Below the pieces are notes generated by a model that saw only the letters and a list, made by a program, of their open reading frames with translations, had not been told where the DNA came from and did not search any database. 64,000 bases of DNA, from positions 133,380,615 through 133,444,614 of the forward strand of contig OW121848.1 in the NCBI GenBank assembly GCA_933228895.1, written 5' to 3'. This document shows positions 23,193 through 34,417 of this stretch, piece by piece. The stretch comes from Platycnemis pennipes. Its lineage: Eukaryota; Arthropoda; Insecta; Odonata; Platycnemididae. Each line of letters opens with the position of its first letter. The first letter of the stretch is position 1. Made by a program: the position numbers and the translations under genes.

Positions 23193-23642
23193 CCCTGCAG
23201 GACACACCCACCAATACCATGCATGCCTTGAAAAACGACACCAATTTCATAGATACTCATGCATGCAAAAAAAAAGCAATGCATGCGAGGCACACCTTGA
23301 TTTGAACATGCAGGAAAAAAAATACTATCAACCTACTCTGAATATTACCTCTGTAATTATTACCGATTTACGCGATGCCTAACGTTCTGATCTCGAATCG
23401 TACGCGGAAAAAATGACATTTTAAACCTGTCCGTCCTGCAATCTATCGCCTTAATTTTATTAGAATTATCGAGCCTACCATAACAAGTCGGAGCCAGCAA
23501 TATATGATTAACGTCGTTAATGAAATGTCCCTCCTTAAATTTTCCCAGAAGATTAAGTCTATAATTCAGCCTTGCGTTGTGACAGCGATTCCCATCCCAA
23601 TTCGGCTAACATACCAGACACACTGCTTTCCCTATCGTAACA
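23193..23642 (-). mobile_element. Non-LTR retrotransposon B-related, minus strand
   Basis: The minus strand reads ELGWESLSQRRAEL-like codons, then FKMSFFPRTIRDQN-like codons, and a short 3' UTR rich in GCATGCAT. It is more diverged than other B copies, possibly a third variant. Confidence 0.6.
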
Positions 23643-23644
23643 AT

Positions 23645-24000
23645 TATATATTTACTAATGAGATATTAAAAAATATTTGAAGAAATATTATAACATAACG
23701 TTTGATAGTAATATTCTGGTGTTATACATTAGTAAATTCATTGAGTACATTAATTTATTTCTGTAACATAAATGCTGAATTGACTCTATCGTTGAGCTGA
23801 TTAAAATTATCATAAAAAATAAATCCTTTGACTTTCCATCGTATTTCTTGTGATACTTATGACTTTCAATAGCTTAGGTAATTTTCTTTGTGAAGTAAGG
23901 ATCACTTAGCAGACATATACTCGTACTTAAATTAATAAGATTCCTTAGACAACTTGACTCAAACAGTCGCGAGCCAACCTCCTTAACTACGGCCGGCACA
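23645..24000 (-). repeat. Dispersed repeat, copy 2 of 2
   Basis: This is the reverse-oriented partner of 1545-1885. The complement of AAAGTCATAAGTATCACAAG and CAACTTGACTCAAACAGTCG are clear anchors. It lies just upstream of a B-type RT fragment. Confidence 0.7.
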
Positions 24001-24219
24001 GCTATACTGGATTCTGTTTTGTCATAAAATACCATTATGTACAGTGATGATCTTTTCATTGGCAGATTGTGCTATTTTCTTAGGGATTTTATTTATTTTA
24101 GCGTTGCACATCAGTGAAAAGAAACCGGAGAGAACCAGACATCGGATTATCCGCGTTTCCCGATTATCCGATAACCGTTTACCAGTCAGTATAACGGAAA
24201 ATCGGGAGTTTACTGCAGA

Positions 24220-24334
24220 ATTGATCCACACTTTTAATGAAACAACTTCGACCTGGTTTTCAACGGTTAACCGTCATTAGCGGTTAACCGTTGAAATCTG
24301 GGTCGGTGTTGTTTTATCAAAAGTGTGGATCAAT
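24220..24334. repeat. 115-bp foldback with GGTTAACCG core
   Basis: ATTGATCCACACTTTTAATG pairs with ATCAAAAGTGTGGATCAAT, and TTTTCAACGGTTAACCG with CGGTTAACCGTTGAAA, leaving a 7-base loop TCATTAG. Adjacent copies of CGATTATCCG lie upstream (24145-24170). Confidence 0.8.
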
Positions 24335-24340
24335 GCTATA

Positions 24341-24446
24341 TCAGTGTTTTTCTTTTATATCAACGAGTTCATTGCTGGCAAACAAACATCAATCAGTGTT
24401 TTTCTTTTGCATCAACGAGTGAATTGCTGATTAAACAAACATGAAT
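24341..24446 (+). repeat. 52-bp tandem duplication
   Basis: TCAGTGTTTTTCTTTT(A/G) with ATCAACGAGT and ACAAACAT occurs twice, offset by 52 bases, next to the foldback element. Confidence 0.75.
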
Positions 24447-25139
24447 CAGTTCCAAAAAAAAATCTAATGATAGGTCACGAATATGCCTACGCCGAGTAGA
24501 AACTGATATTAGAACACAGAAACGGTCTTTGGCATCAATCGCAGACAAATTATCAATCTGCCAGTTGCAATATGGCTACAAGATCGTAGAGACACTTTAA
24601 CCATCGAAATTCAACGTGTTTTACTTCTTTCCCCTTCATGAACCCTTTTTCCAATTCGGGAACTTTCTGACATGGCGATCGATATCGTTAAAAATATATT
24701 CCCAGAGAGGACAGGATAAAAGGAAATTTTCGAAGTTAATGGAAAAAGATGCGAGGACGCGTTTCCGCAGGGCACGTCTCAAGAACCCTGACATCGAAGG
24801 GAAGGGAAGTTAGGATTCCCAAGAGTGATAAAAAGGGTTTAAAGGGAGAGAGAGAAGTATTCCCCCCAATCGGGAACCCTTCCAGTCTCTCATACGGTTA
24901 TCCCTATCAGAGCACGTATGGCATCAGCTCTATCGGGAAAATAATGTTGGCCAACATACCCGAAGGACCCAAGCAGAGTCGTAAATTTCGTATTATCATA
25001 TTCCCATCCTCATAATAGCACACGCCTGTTCACGACGAAGAGAATACCTTCGCATAGCTCCAAGACAACACGATTAGACTTAGGTTATCACTAGGAAAGA
25101 ACTATCGTTTGGAGTGCAGAAGACAATCATTCAAAAACT

Positions 25140-25250
25140 ATGACCGCCGGAATATTTGATCAGTAAATAATATAGATCTACGGAATACACTTCAAGCCAC
25201 ACCTAAGGTGTGCGAGAGAGGATATATAATCACCAAACATGAATTTTTTT
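25140..25250 (-). mobile_element. A/B-type LINE 3' end remnant
   Basis: CTTCAAGCCACACCTAAGGT then GTGCGAGAGAGGATATATAA and TCACCAAACATGAATTT retain the box in degraded form. Confidence 0.45.
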
Positions 25251-25313
25251 ACGTACAGACACTGTTCTTGACCTGGTGTCGCTCTTCGTGTATTCTGTAG
25301 GACAGTTGTCGCA

Positions 25314-25558
25314 GAGGGATCGGGTTGGTCTGGTGGCTAGAGTACTGGCCTCCCATCCCGAGGGCCCGTGTTCGATTCCCGGCAGTGGCGGATTTTTCAG
25401 TGGAAAACCGTCGGATGGGACGTTAAGCCGTGGTCCCGGCTTCTCCCTTCCTCCGTTCCCTGAAAACTCCTACCATTACCCAATTATCCACCTATCCTAA
25501 AAACGGCGCAAATGACCTCAGCTGTCGGTCGCCTCCCCTAAATAACCAACCAACCAAC
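25314..25558 (+). mobile_element. tRNA-derived SINE1, plus copy with target-site duplication
   Basis: A box TGGCTAGAG (25334-25342) and B box GTTCGATTCCC (25370-25380) give internal Pol III promoter structure. The body has TTTTTCAGTGGAAAACCG and GATGGGACGTTAAGCCGTGG and ends in AACCAACCAACCAACC. CAGTTGTC(G/A)CA flanks it at 25303-25313 and 25559-25569. It is about 85 bases shorter than the copy at 17091 because the middle (after AAAACCG) is deleted. Confidence 0.88.
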
Positions 25559-25569
25559 CAGTTGTCACA

Positions 25570-26401
25570 TCTACGAAAAGCAAATGGTGAATGACACGGG
25601 CAAAGGAGATTTAAGAGTTCGTATGTGGTTGAAATTGTTGAGAATAAGATGAAAGAGACAGTGTGCTGAGATCTGATTCTGATGGCGTTAGAAAACCGTA
25701 CGGTTGACCATGAACCTGATGTCGCGCGTTCAAAAATATTTTTCTTTCCTAAATGAAATATTACCTTTGCTAAACTTTTTTAATTTTTAGAGGAGGGTTT
25801 TATCTGCAACATATTTTTAAATGAAAAAAATCGAAGATATACGTACACCGCCTAAAAAAATGATTTGAACATTTAAAGTGGTTATATATTTTTATAATTA
25901 TTTATTTTTGTAATACATTACCATCTTATAGCTGTCAATTCAAAACCTTTAAAACAAGCCCTTTTCTATATATGTAGCTTTAAATTTCCGAAGATATACC
26001 GTTAAACGGGCAGTCACATTTGCAAAATTCGAATTTTGCAACTAGGCAATTTTTCGTAAAAGGTCGCATGTTTTGCAAAACGGCTTTGGAGTTTTCATTT
26101 TCCTACGAAATGATGATGTTTTGCCAAGTTTGGTCAAAATCGGTTACCCTTAGGGTAATCGCCTGAGTCGAAATTACATGAAATGACCCATGTCTAATAT
26201 TTGTTTAAGAAGATAAGTTGTAAATCGTACATGTAACACGTTAGTAACCATTTAAGCCTTCAATACCTAATTTCGGAACCGGTAACTTAAAAGCAAGGTA
26301 AGGGATAAAATGGAAAAAAAATTGCACTAAAGAGATGTAGAAACGTGAAGCATCAAGAATTTTTTCTTCAGTTAATCATTCACAGCCAAAATCCGTGGGT
26401 T
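25570..26401. other. No recognised gene
   Basis: AT-rich spacer containing only the 22-bp palindrome noted separately. Confidence 0.45.
26020..26041. repeat. 22-bp perfect palindrome
   Basis: TTGCAAAATTC is followed directly by GAATTTTGCAA. No surrounding inverted repeat is visible. Confidence 0.8.
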
Positions 26402-26600
26402 AAACAGAAAACTACACCTACATCTACCCTCAGGGGGTGAAGATCACCAAAGCATACACTATTGACATGCAACTAGGGTATGTACTACATGAAAACATGC
26501 TAATAACATGGGTCAAATGCAGCTACATGGTTAGCATCTACATAATAAAGCAATGAAAGGATTGGTTGTTAATGCATGCATCATTTCACGTAGACGTTAG
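26402..26600 (-). mobile_element. Non-LTR retrotransposon B, 3' UTR, minus strand
   Basis: ACACCTACATCTACCCTCAG then GGGGGTGAAGATCACCAAAG, TGACATGCAACTAGGG and GCAGCTACATGGTTAGCATC match the B variant 2 3' UTR. The CCACACACC part of the box is deleted. Confidence 0.65.
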
Positions 26601-26640
26601 AAGAAATATATAACCAGTATCTATATGTACAACTTTCACT

Positions 26641-27841
26641 TACTCAATCCCCCTTTCCCCGAAATTATTTGCTCTTTTTTTTGAGCAGTTTTAATTAAAT
26701 AATCTGGAAATTATATTATCAGAATATCAAATAGAGGTTATCAATGTGAACGTACGTATTTTCAATTTAAACTGCCGCATTTATGTGAACAATGAAACGA
26801 AACATATATGTCTCTTGCCGTCAGTAATGCTATCTCCTTCCTTGTTTATCAACAACGTCTGCATGGGAATCGTTCTTGTTTATTAACGCTACTCACTAGA
26901 AGATTTTTTGCAAAATAAACTATGAATAAACGATTCATTTAAAGGTAAACTTAGTAAGTGATGTCAGAAGTAGGTAACATATCCTATCCACCAATTCACT
27001 ATTCATCTATAGCCTTTATATAAGTTTACAATAAGGTATGTTGTCATTTATAATAAGAAAATATTTTTTGTGCTATAAATCTCCGTTAGACAGAAGTTTC
27101 GTTGGAAAATGAACGTTAATAAGAAAGAGAGATAATTCACAACGGTTTACATGGATATTGTGTAAGCAAGTATGAAAAACTGGTCTTATGGTATGTAAAC
27201 AGCGGGATGATTTCCTTTTGGGTGAAATTTTGTGAGACCATTTCACGAGGCTATCTCACAGCTCGGACTTTTCATGATTGCGTTCACACTCTCGTGGTTA
27301 ATAAATAAGTTTTTTTCTTATATTCTCATGAATATCATGCACTTCATTAATCACTGCTTGCATTATGGAATGGGCATATAACGTACCTTTCTCTCAACGT
27401 AACGTAAGGCAGGACACCCCGCTTTCAATGTCGATAATTCAACGTAACACTAACGTGATATTTGACCCGACACTTTCCATTACTTTAGCGTTATGTAACA
27501 TATGAACTATGCATAAGCAATCGTGACATGGTTATATTTTCGGAGAAGTGCCAATATGCCCCATCACAAAGCGGTTTCCTTTTCGTCCTCTCGGTGAAAA
27601 GTCGATAATCTCCTGTTGCTACACTGAAAAAAAAGATAGGCTGCAGTAACTAAGTATTGGAAATGAGAACCAACTTTGTTGGATTCTGGGGCACCACCCA
27701 ATTTGTTGGTTAAGGCTGCAATTTTAAAATGATACGACGGAGTAGGCTGCACCAGCCAACTCTTGGATTTAACAGTCTACGGGTAGTTGGCTCCCACAAC
27801 CAACTGTAATGGATACAGCACGTAATTGATGCTGTAGGATA
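26641..27841. other. No recognised feature
   Basis: AT-rich. Imperfect repeats of CCAACT/TTGTTGG occur at 27670-27800, without clear structure. Confidence 0.45.
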
Positions 27842-28250
27842 AAGGAAGCTAGGACCAATGTTAAACTAAGAAAACAAACATTCGAGGAGTTGGAAGAGTT
27901 CTGTTACCTTGGAAGCCGAGTAACCAGCAATGGACTAAGTAAAAGAGAAATTGCAAGTAGAATTGCCCAAGGGAAAAAGGCATTTTACCAGAAGAAGATT
28001 CTGCTTACAGCTATAAATACAAGCGTGGAAGTGAGGGAACATATCATTAGAACATACATCAGGAGCATTCTACTGATCATGGACAATAACAGCAGCAGAT
28101 AAGTCCAGGCTGAAAGAATTGGAAATGTGGTGCAACCGAAGAATGATCAAGATAAAATGGATCGATCGAGTGACAAATGAAGTATTAAGAAGAGTGGGAA
28201 AGAAGAGATGTCTACTGGAAACCTTAAAAAGAAGGCGGGACTACTCATAC
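27842..28250 (+). mobile_element. Non-LTR retrotransposon C, plus fragment
   Basis: The frame reads LEEFCYLGSRVTSNGLSKRE, IAQGKKAFYQKKILLTAINT, EVREHIIRTYIRS, then a frameshift and MWCNRRMIKIKWIDRVTN and ETLKRR, ending without a 3' UTR. It is truncated at both ends. Confidence 0.75.
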
Positions 28251-30805
28251 GGAAATGCCAGGTCAACAGTTACTATGCTCAAATATTTGTATTAATGAAG
28301 CACGGAATGATCCACTTTCACAAAATGTTACAAGGAATCATATATTGGACGGTAGTTTGCAGTCAAACTGCAAGTCTGAAGGCCACCGACAAATTATTGC
28401 TTGGAATTCTCACAAAGATAACCGGATTAAAAGTTACTAAATTACCAGTATTTACACAGTGTTGCCTTCCCAGCTTTATATGGGTGATGAATTTAATCTA
28501 AACGCAATAAGCATGTCCGATCACGAAGCACTCTGGGGGAAGCTTGCTACGAATTCCAAGCACACACTGGCATACTTGCGGCCTGCTTTGCATGCAGTCT
28601 CTGCCTGGTGTACTCTTGAGGTGAACTTTGCGTAGTAGTGTCAAATGAGCTTTATCAAAGTGCTTGGAAACTACCTACTGATGACACATTACCACATTAC
28701 CAATAGGTGGAAGTAGTGCTTGTACTTCAGTCAGGCAGTTACTGCTTCACTACTCAAAGTAGTCTTGGCATTTTTTTTACACTTTTGTGCACCATCTGTC
28801 CATAAGCATTTCGTATGCAGAGAGAAAGAAATGGCTGCATTATTAATAGAGAAATGAGTCCCACTCTAATTATCCTACATTTTTTTGTACTTGTACTTTT
28901 CTCTACGCCATATTTTCATTATATGTTGTCTCCCACTCTCAAAAACAACTTTTATTGCATTTTTCTCTGCACTGCAAATTGATAATAATCCAAAACTACT
29001 ACCAAGTCATACAGACAGAGAATCCATACTCGACGCACCAAACCTCACCCTTTTAGTTCAAAACTTGGGAGAGAACGAAACAAAATGGATACAGAATGAC
29101 GGACGGACTGACTGACTGACACGTACATATATATAGAAGCACCATTGTTAAAGTCTTCGAAGCATTGTTGACGAGAATATCAAAAGATGGCGGAGTCGTT
29201 GGCTGCTTGTAAATGTGTGTGGAGTCTATTGTTTAACTTAGTGTATTACATTTGTAAAAATTATTACACAAATAATAAGATTTACAATATACATAGACAT
29301 ACATATCAATAATAAGATTAACACGTTCAACCCGACGGACGCAAATGCGCGTCTGTTAATGACCTCTATGATGACCTCACTGAAGACCTCTCTGAAGACT
29401 TCTCTGAAGGACGCGAACTCATGTCTTAAATAAATTATCGAGTTTTGTTATAAAAAATTTTTTTAACTAATTTTAAAATTACATTTAATTGACTGGCCAA
29501 ATTAATGTGGAGGAAAAACCTTTCCGTTTTTCACGATTGCACACTATAAATATTCCGGGTTGAATGTGTTATTATACATTAACATATTATACATACACTT
29601 CCATTGCAAAATACTGTATCAACGTCGCCATTGTTTTCAACTCCTCTCTGCTAGTATAGAATCACTAATATAATGCCACCATATTATGTTCTCCATTAAT
29701 CTATTCAAGCCTCTCTAAAGCAACCAACTACGATATTCATTTAAAAAAAAACATTTGAAATTTCAATAACATTCAGTACTTACCTAAATTAATAGTGCTA
29801 TTTCCGCTTCCATATCCTTAAACTTCTTTTAAACTGTTTGCAATGGTACATACATAATAAAAATAAAGTTACGATCATCGTTTACGGTGCATAGACGAAA
29901 GCAAAATATGGTACGCGGTCGGCGGAAAATTCCTTTCTCTACGGCAGAATGCTACATTTTCACGCCGGTGATAGATGTAATCAACGTAGGCAACAGCATA
30001 GTTGCTCTGCTTACAGAAATTTGATTGTTGTTGCATTGTTTATGGAAACAGAAGAGTGGGCTTTGGAAATATGGCTCTGTAGAACGGGTTAACCATCGCA
30101 CTGTTCATCAGCTGAGCATCAGATTAAATTGGATGGTCTATCCAACCATCCTGGCTATTTTATCGATTACAATTGGTATTCGGGCCAACTATTCCTTATC
30201 CAACTAAAATCGGATGCCTCATCTAACCCCTTTTTATGATTCTATCGATAATACCTACTATGGCAGGAAGAGAACGGAATCAGCCATTGCCTTACAAATC
30301 GGCAACAATGTCGTCCGAAATGCGATAAAGCGAACTTTGACATGGATAGCTTCTTTCCAAAGTAATTAGGGCCAAGGCGACAAGGCACGGAAGCTGCATC
30401 GTCTTTTTTTTCCTCATTTATTTTTTATTATATTTTTTTTCGCTGCCGGAAGCGGAAAACGTGGATGAGCCGGAACCAGTCTGATAAGTGAGACTCATGC
30501 GACGTTGAAATAAAATATCTTGCCACCGAGCTGTTAAAATCGGTGGAGTGAAAAAGGAGCCAACCATGTAAATATCCTTCGATAAAACTGATTTGTTTAC
30601 ACTTAGGTTGAATAAATCAATATTTTGCCTAGCTATTGAAGAATTCGGTCAAGGCCGAGAATAAGAAAACTAGAGAAAATAGGGAGACATTATATAGTTC
30701 AATCTTTAGGGGTGTTCCATTTCATTAGGGTATACCTTTTTTGGGATTTTTATGGCTAATTTCGCTTAACGAAAGGTACCATTTTCTCATCTACATCTAA
30801 GTTGT
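28251..30805. other. No recognised feature
   Basis: About 2.5 kb with no repeat shared within the window. A small CTCTCTGAAGAC tandem is at 29375-29410 and a GACTGACTGACTGAC run at 29105-29120. Confidence 0.45.
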
Positions 30806-31050
30806 CCAATCGGAGAGTAGCAATGGATAGTATTGGTAGCTGGATGTTGGTATGAGTACTTAAAGCTAACCCTACTAACAGAATGTTTTTGCATGTTTGC
30901 TTTGCAATTTCTATCTTTTTTAAATAGTGAATTTCTGATTAGTATATTAATACTATTCCTTTTTTATGCATGATATGTAGTGCATGTTTGGTGAGCAATC
31001 ACCCCCATCCATACACCTTTGTGGTGGTTTGCAGTGTATTATGTAGATGT
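30806..31050 (+). mobile_element. Non-LTR retrotransposon A, 3' UTR
   Basis: GAGAGTAGCAATGGATAG, TAAAGCTAACCCTACTAACA and CATGATATGTAGTGCATG lead to CACCCCCATCCATACACC and a (GATGTA)n tail that abuts the next, oppositely oriented copy. Confidence 0.75.
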
Positions 31051-31420
31051 AGATGTATATGTACGTTATAACCTTTGAGCCACCACGCCGGTGTGTGGCA
31101 GAGGGTGAAGATCACCAACCATGCACAACTGTCATGCAACTAAAAGTTACAACGGTACTACAGCTTGGAACACGTTAGGTGCAAGAGTCACGAGCAACAA
31201 GATGGCAAGTGTCCCCATAATAACAAAAAGATTACTGGTAAGAAAGTTCTTCTCTAAATATATATGTATCGGCATTTCCCCATCATGTGTGGGTTAGTAA
31301 TGTTAAAACATGATTCTATGGACTAAAGACTACTGCAACATCTTTTATCCACCTTTCACTTAGTTATGCTGCGTGTTCTCTTATGTACATGAGGTAAAAA
31401 TGGCAAGCTGTAAATGTAGA
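31051..31420 (-). mobile_element. Non-LTR retrotransposon B, 3' end, minus strand
   Basis: GCCACCACGCCGGTGTGTGG, CAGAGGGTGAAGATCACC and later TTATGTACATGAGGTAAAAA (the end of the RT codons in reverse). It is highly diverged. Confidence 0.55.
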
Positions 31421-31894
31421 TGTATGCAAGAAGAAAACAAAATGAATAAACAGTCAGCTAACGTGTTACCCGGGTAACGAAGATGTTTTTCGCTGTTTTT
31501 CGGTCTCGGCTGACGAATTTTGATTCGGCTGACTAAACGTATTAGTGCATTCACTCTCGCAAAACAAAACGCAGTAACGTTGGGATCTGAATTTTCGCCC
31601 CAATCTTCTTTAGAATCACTCCAGTCCGATCAATTTTTGTCTACCTTGGCATCACTACGCTGCACGAGAATACGCCGAAAAAAATGCAAATCTACATTTA
31701 CATATATAATACACTGCAAGCCAATATTAAGATGTGTGGCAGGGGGGTGAATTCACATCAAACATAAATTACATATCATGCATAAAAACGGATTAGTAAT
31801 TATATTCGAGTATAAAATTCACAAATTAAAAAAAGATAAAAAAATGGCAAAGCTAGCATGCAAAAACATATTGTTAGTTGGGTTAGCTTAAAAT

Positions 31895-32465
31895 CCTTGT
31901 CACTCACTCAGTGATTCAACCCGAAGGTTGGTTTTGATAGGTGAGGGTAGAGCTCATCCCGGACTAAGGCACAGGCGTGTGAGTTTCACACATTCAGGGT
32001 AGGGGGCCATTTCACAAACACAACCCCTGGGGGGTTGTGTTTGAAAGCGTCGAGATTATCTCGAATAGGTAACCAAAGATTCACGCGGAATAAACACGAA
32101 TGGTTCTCAAATTTGGTTCATTAAAACAGCTGATTACAACCTCATTTATTGTTTACACTTGTGTTTTATCTCATCTAGAGTCTCTATAGTCGATACAGAT
32201 GGGAAAAACGCAAGTGAAAACAATTAATTATATTGTCACGAGGCGTTCAGAGACACTAAATTTCCAAACCATTTATGTTTATACCACCTGACTCCTTGGT
32301 TACCTGTTCGAGATAATCCCGACGGTTTCAAACACAGCCCCCCTTTGCCACTCCGCACTCCGAGGATTTTTCGTTCGGGGGCGTCCAAAGGCTTCACCCG
32401 GATTTGAACCCGGGACCATTCGATGTTCGAGTAGCCAAGCGCTCTACCCACTAGGCTACCACGCT
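31895..32465 (-). mobile_element. SINE2 minus copy, itself split by MITE G, inserted in retroelement A
   Basis: The 3' part (31895-32028) reads in reverse TTCAACCCGAAGGTTGG, AGGTGAGGGTAGAGCTCATC and ATTCAGGGTAGGGGGCCA. After MITE G the head resumes (32345-32465) with B box GGTTCAAATCC and the A-box region CTAGTGGGTAGAGCGCTTGG. Group A sequence on both sides (GGGTTAGCTTAAAATCC and CCAGCATGCAAATACC) is collinear. Confidence 0.7.
32029..32344. mobile_element. MITE G, copy 2
   Basis: About 316 bases with about 85-bp terminal inverted repeats: GGGGGGTTGTGTTTGAAAGC.. and ..GGTTTCAAACACAGCCCCCC. Inner arm landmarks are ATTATCTCGAATAGGTAACC and GGTTACCTGTTCGAGATAAT. It lies inside SINE2. Confidence 0.85.
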
Positions 32466-32726
32466 ACCAGCATGCAAATACCTACGCTATCCACTAATAC
32501 ACTTGTGAATATGGGGAAGGAAGCCTCGGAGTCTCCAGGATATCCTCTCTTGTCCTCTCCTCATACCCACAAAACCTCTCACTTCCCTCTCGAGAATATC
32601 ACACCCAAGTCCCAATTTACGAGGAAGTGCCAACGAAAGCCAACCTGTCTGCTTAAAAGTAACTCACTTGAATGGCCGAAAAGAGGCAATGTCTAGATGG
32701 TCGAGATATACTAACAGATCGCATCG

Positions 32727-33870
32727 ATGTGGGGAAACAATAGTCTAGATTTATTAGCAACAAATATACCCGAAAGAATTCTAAATACAGTTACAGACAC
32801 AGGAATTAGTGATCATAAAATAGTGCATGCGAAATTTATTGTAGGCGTTGAAAGACATTATAAACCAAGGAGGAGGGTATACTTATTTGGCAAGGCTAAT
32901 TACGACGGTATGAAAGAGGAATTAAGAGAATCGTTTAATTTATTTAGCGAACAAAGCAAAGGATTAGATACAGAGGATTCGTGGAGAGAATTTCTTGAGG
33001 TCACCCGTAAAGCAGTTAATAAATACATATTAAGTAAATTCATAAGTGATAATACGGAGCCAAGGTGGTATAACGCGGAGGTTAGGAAATCACTAAAGCG
33101 ACAAAGGGTATGCCACGCTAGGATGGAAAATGCAGGACGGGGTCAATCGGTAGAGGAAAAAAATGAGTTAGTTCAAACTTATAAAAAATCGAGAGCATTA
33201 GCAAGGAAATCGTGCCGGCAAGTGTTATCACGTTTCAAGAGCAAAATGTTAGGAGAATATTTAGATAGCAATCCTAAAGCGTTTTGGTCATATGTGAGAG
33301 AGATTCAGGGAAATAGGTCCACAGTGCACACAATTAAAAACGATAAAGGAATTAGAGTCACCAGCAGTGTAGAAAAAGCCAATTCTTTAAACACCTTCTT
33401 CCAAAGTGTATTCAACTCATCTTCACACAACGCAGTGGAACCACCGCCGAACACAATCAGTGAGCAAATGCACGAAATAAAAATTTCATGTCGCGGAATA
33501 GAGCAGTAGTTAAAAAACATTAGTGTAAAGAAATCACCAGGTCCCGATCAAATTCCTTCCAGAGTATATAAAACATTAGCTTCTGAAATAGCCCCCTATC
33601 TAGAAATAATATTCAATAAAACGCTAAAGAACCACACAGTACCCAAGGATTGGAAAGTAGCTAACATTACACCCATTTTTAAAAGCGGTGATAGGGAAGA
33701 ACCTAGTAACTACAGACCCATTTCACTCACCCCCTGCCTAAATAGTGAAGTTTAAACTAGTATATTCAACTAATTCTTTTTTATGCATGATATGTAGTGC
33801 ATGTTTTGTGAGAATTTACCCCCTGCCACACACCTTTATGGTGGATTGCTGGGTATTATGTAGATGTAGA
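32727..33870 (+). mobile_element. LINE with endonuclease C-terminus and RT N-terminus joined directly to the group A 3' UTR
   Basis: The longest open frame in the window (32727-33509, 260 codons) reads LLATNIPERILNTVTDTGIS then DHKIVHAKF, the C-terminal part of an APE-type endonuclease. A basic linker follows, then PKAFWSYVREI, KANSLNTFFQSVF, one stop (TAG, 33507-33509), KKSPGPDQIPSRVYKTL and TPIFKSGDREEPSNYRPISL. These are conserved RT blocks 0 to 2 of CR1/Jockey-superfamily LINEs. At about 33734 the frame ends and the group A 3' UTR (AAATAGTGAAGTTTAAACTA to TTATGTAGATGTAG) follows, so the catalytic FADD-type half and the C-terminus are deleted. The 5' end is also truncated. Confidence 0.85.
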
Positions 33871-33894
33871 ATATAGTTGTCATACCGTCCCTTT

Positions 33895-34337
33895 ACTTCA
33901 TCTCTTGAGTAAAGTCCCAGATATTTTCAGTGTTTGTGTTAAAAATAATTTACAAATTTAACTTACCATTCTAGGCTGGACCATGATCAAAAAAATAGAG
34001 AAATTGACTGCCGAACTGACGGATTCAAAATGTCCTACTTCCCTCGTAAAAATAGGGATATGAATAGCAGTAAATGCATCGAATAGTATAAATACAAGTG
34101 TATCAATGAATAGCATAGGTCGTTGCTTGTTGTTATGAGGACTTTACGCTAACCCAACTAACAGCAGCAACAGTTTCTGCATACTTGATTAGCAATTTTA
34201 ATTTTTTTTTATTGTTAAGTTTACACTAGAATACGGTTACCAATCGTAATTTCATTCGTGGAATGTAATGCATTTTTGCTGCGAATACACCCCGTGCCAA
34301 ATACCTTTATGGTGGCTTACATGGTATTATGCAGATG
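33895..34337 (+). mobile_element. Non-LTR retrotransposon A, 5'-truncated, decayed
   Basis: Codons for KIREIDCRTDGFKMSYFPRK can be followed with frameshifts, then a 3' UTR with GCTAACCCAACTAACAGCAG, CACCCCGTGCCAAATACC and ATTATGCAGATGAA. Confidence 0.65.
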
Positions 34338-34417
34338 AACCTAAGACCTTAATCCTGGGATGAACACGACAGCCATGTTCTTGGCGGTGAAGTATGTTTG
34401 GTACTTACTGCTGCTGC

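Larger units (their letters stand above)
31693..32510 (-). mobile_element. Non-LTR retrotransposon A, minus strand, interrupted by SINE2 and MITE G
   Basis: 31693-31894 covers the tail, the box (ATGTGTGGCAGGGGGGTGAA) and the 3' UTR to TTGGGTTAGCTTAAAATCC. The expected continuation, CCAGCATGCAAATACCTACG then CTATCCACTAATACACTTGT, resumes at 32465 beyond the insertion. Confidence 0.75.

Noticed and set aside
32236..32451. ORF family with YKHEWF residues (also at 18960 and 57336)
   Set aside because: The shared peptide is a translation of the MITE G terminal repeat, not a protein family.
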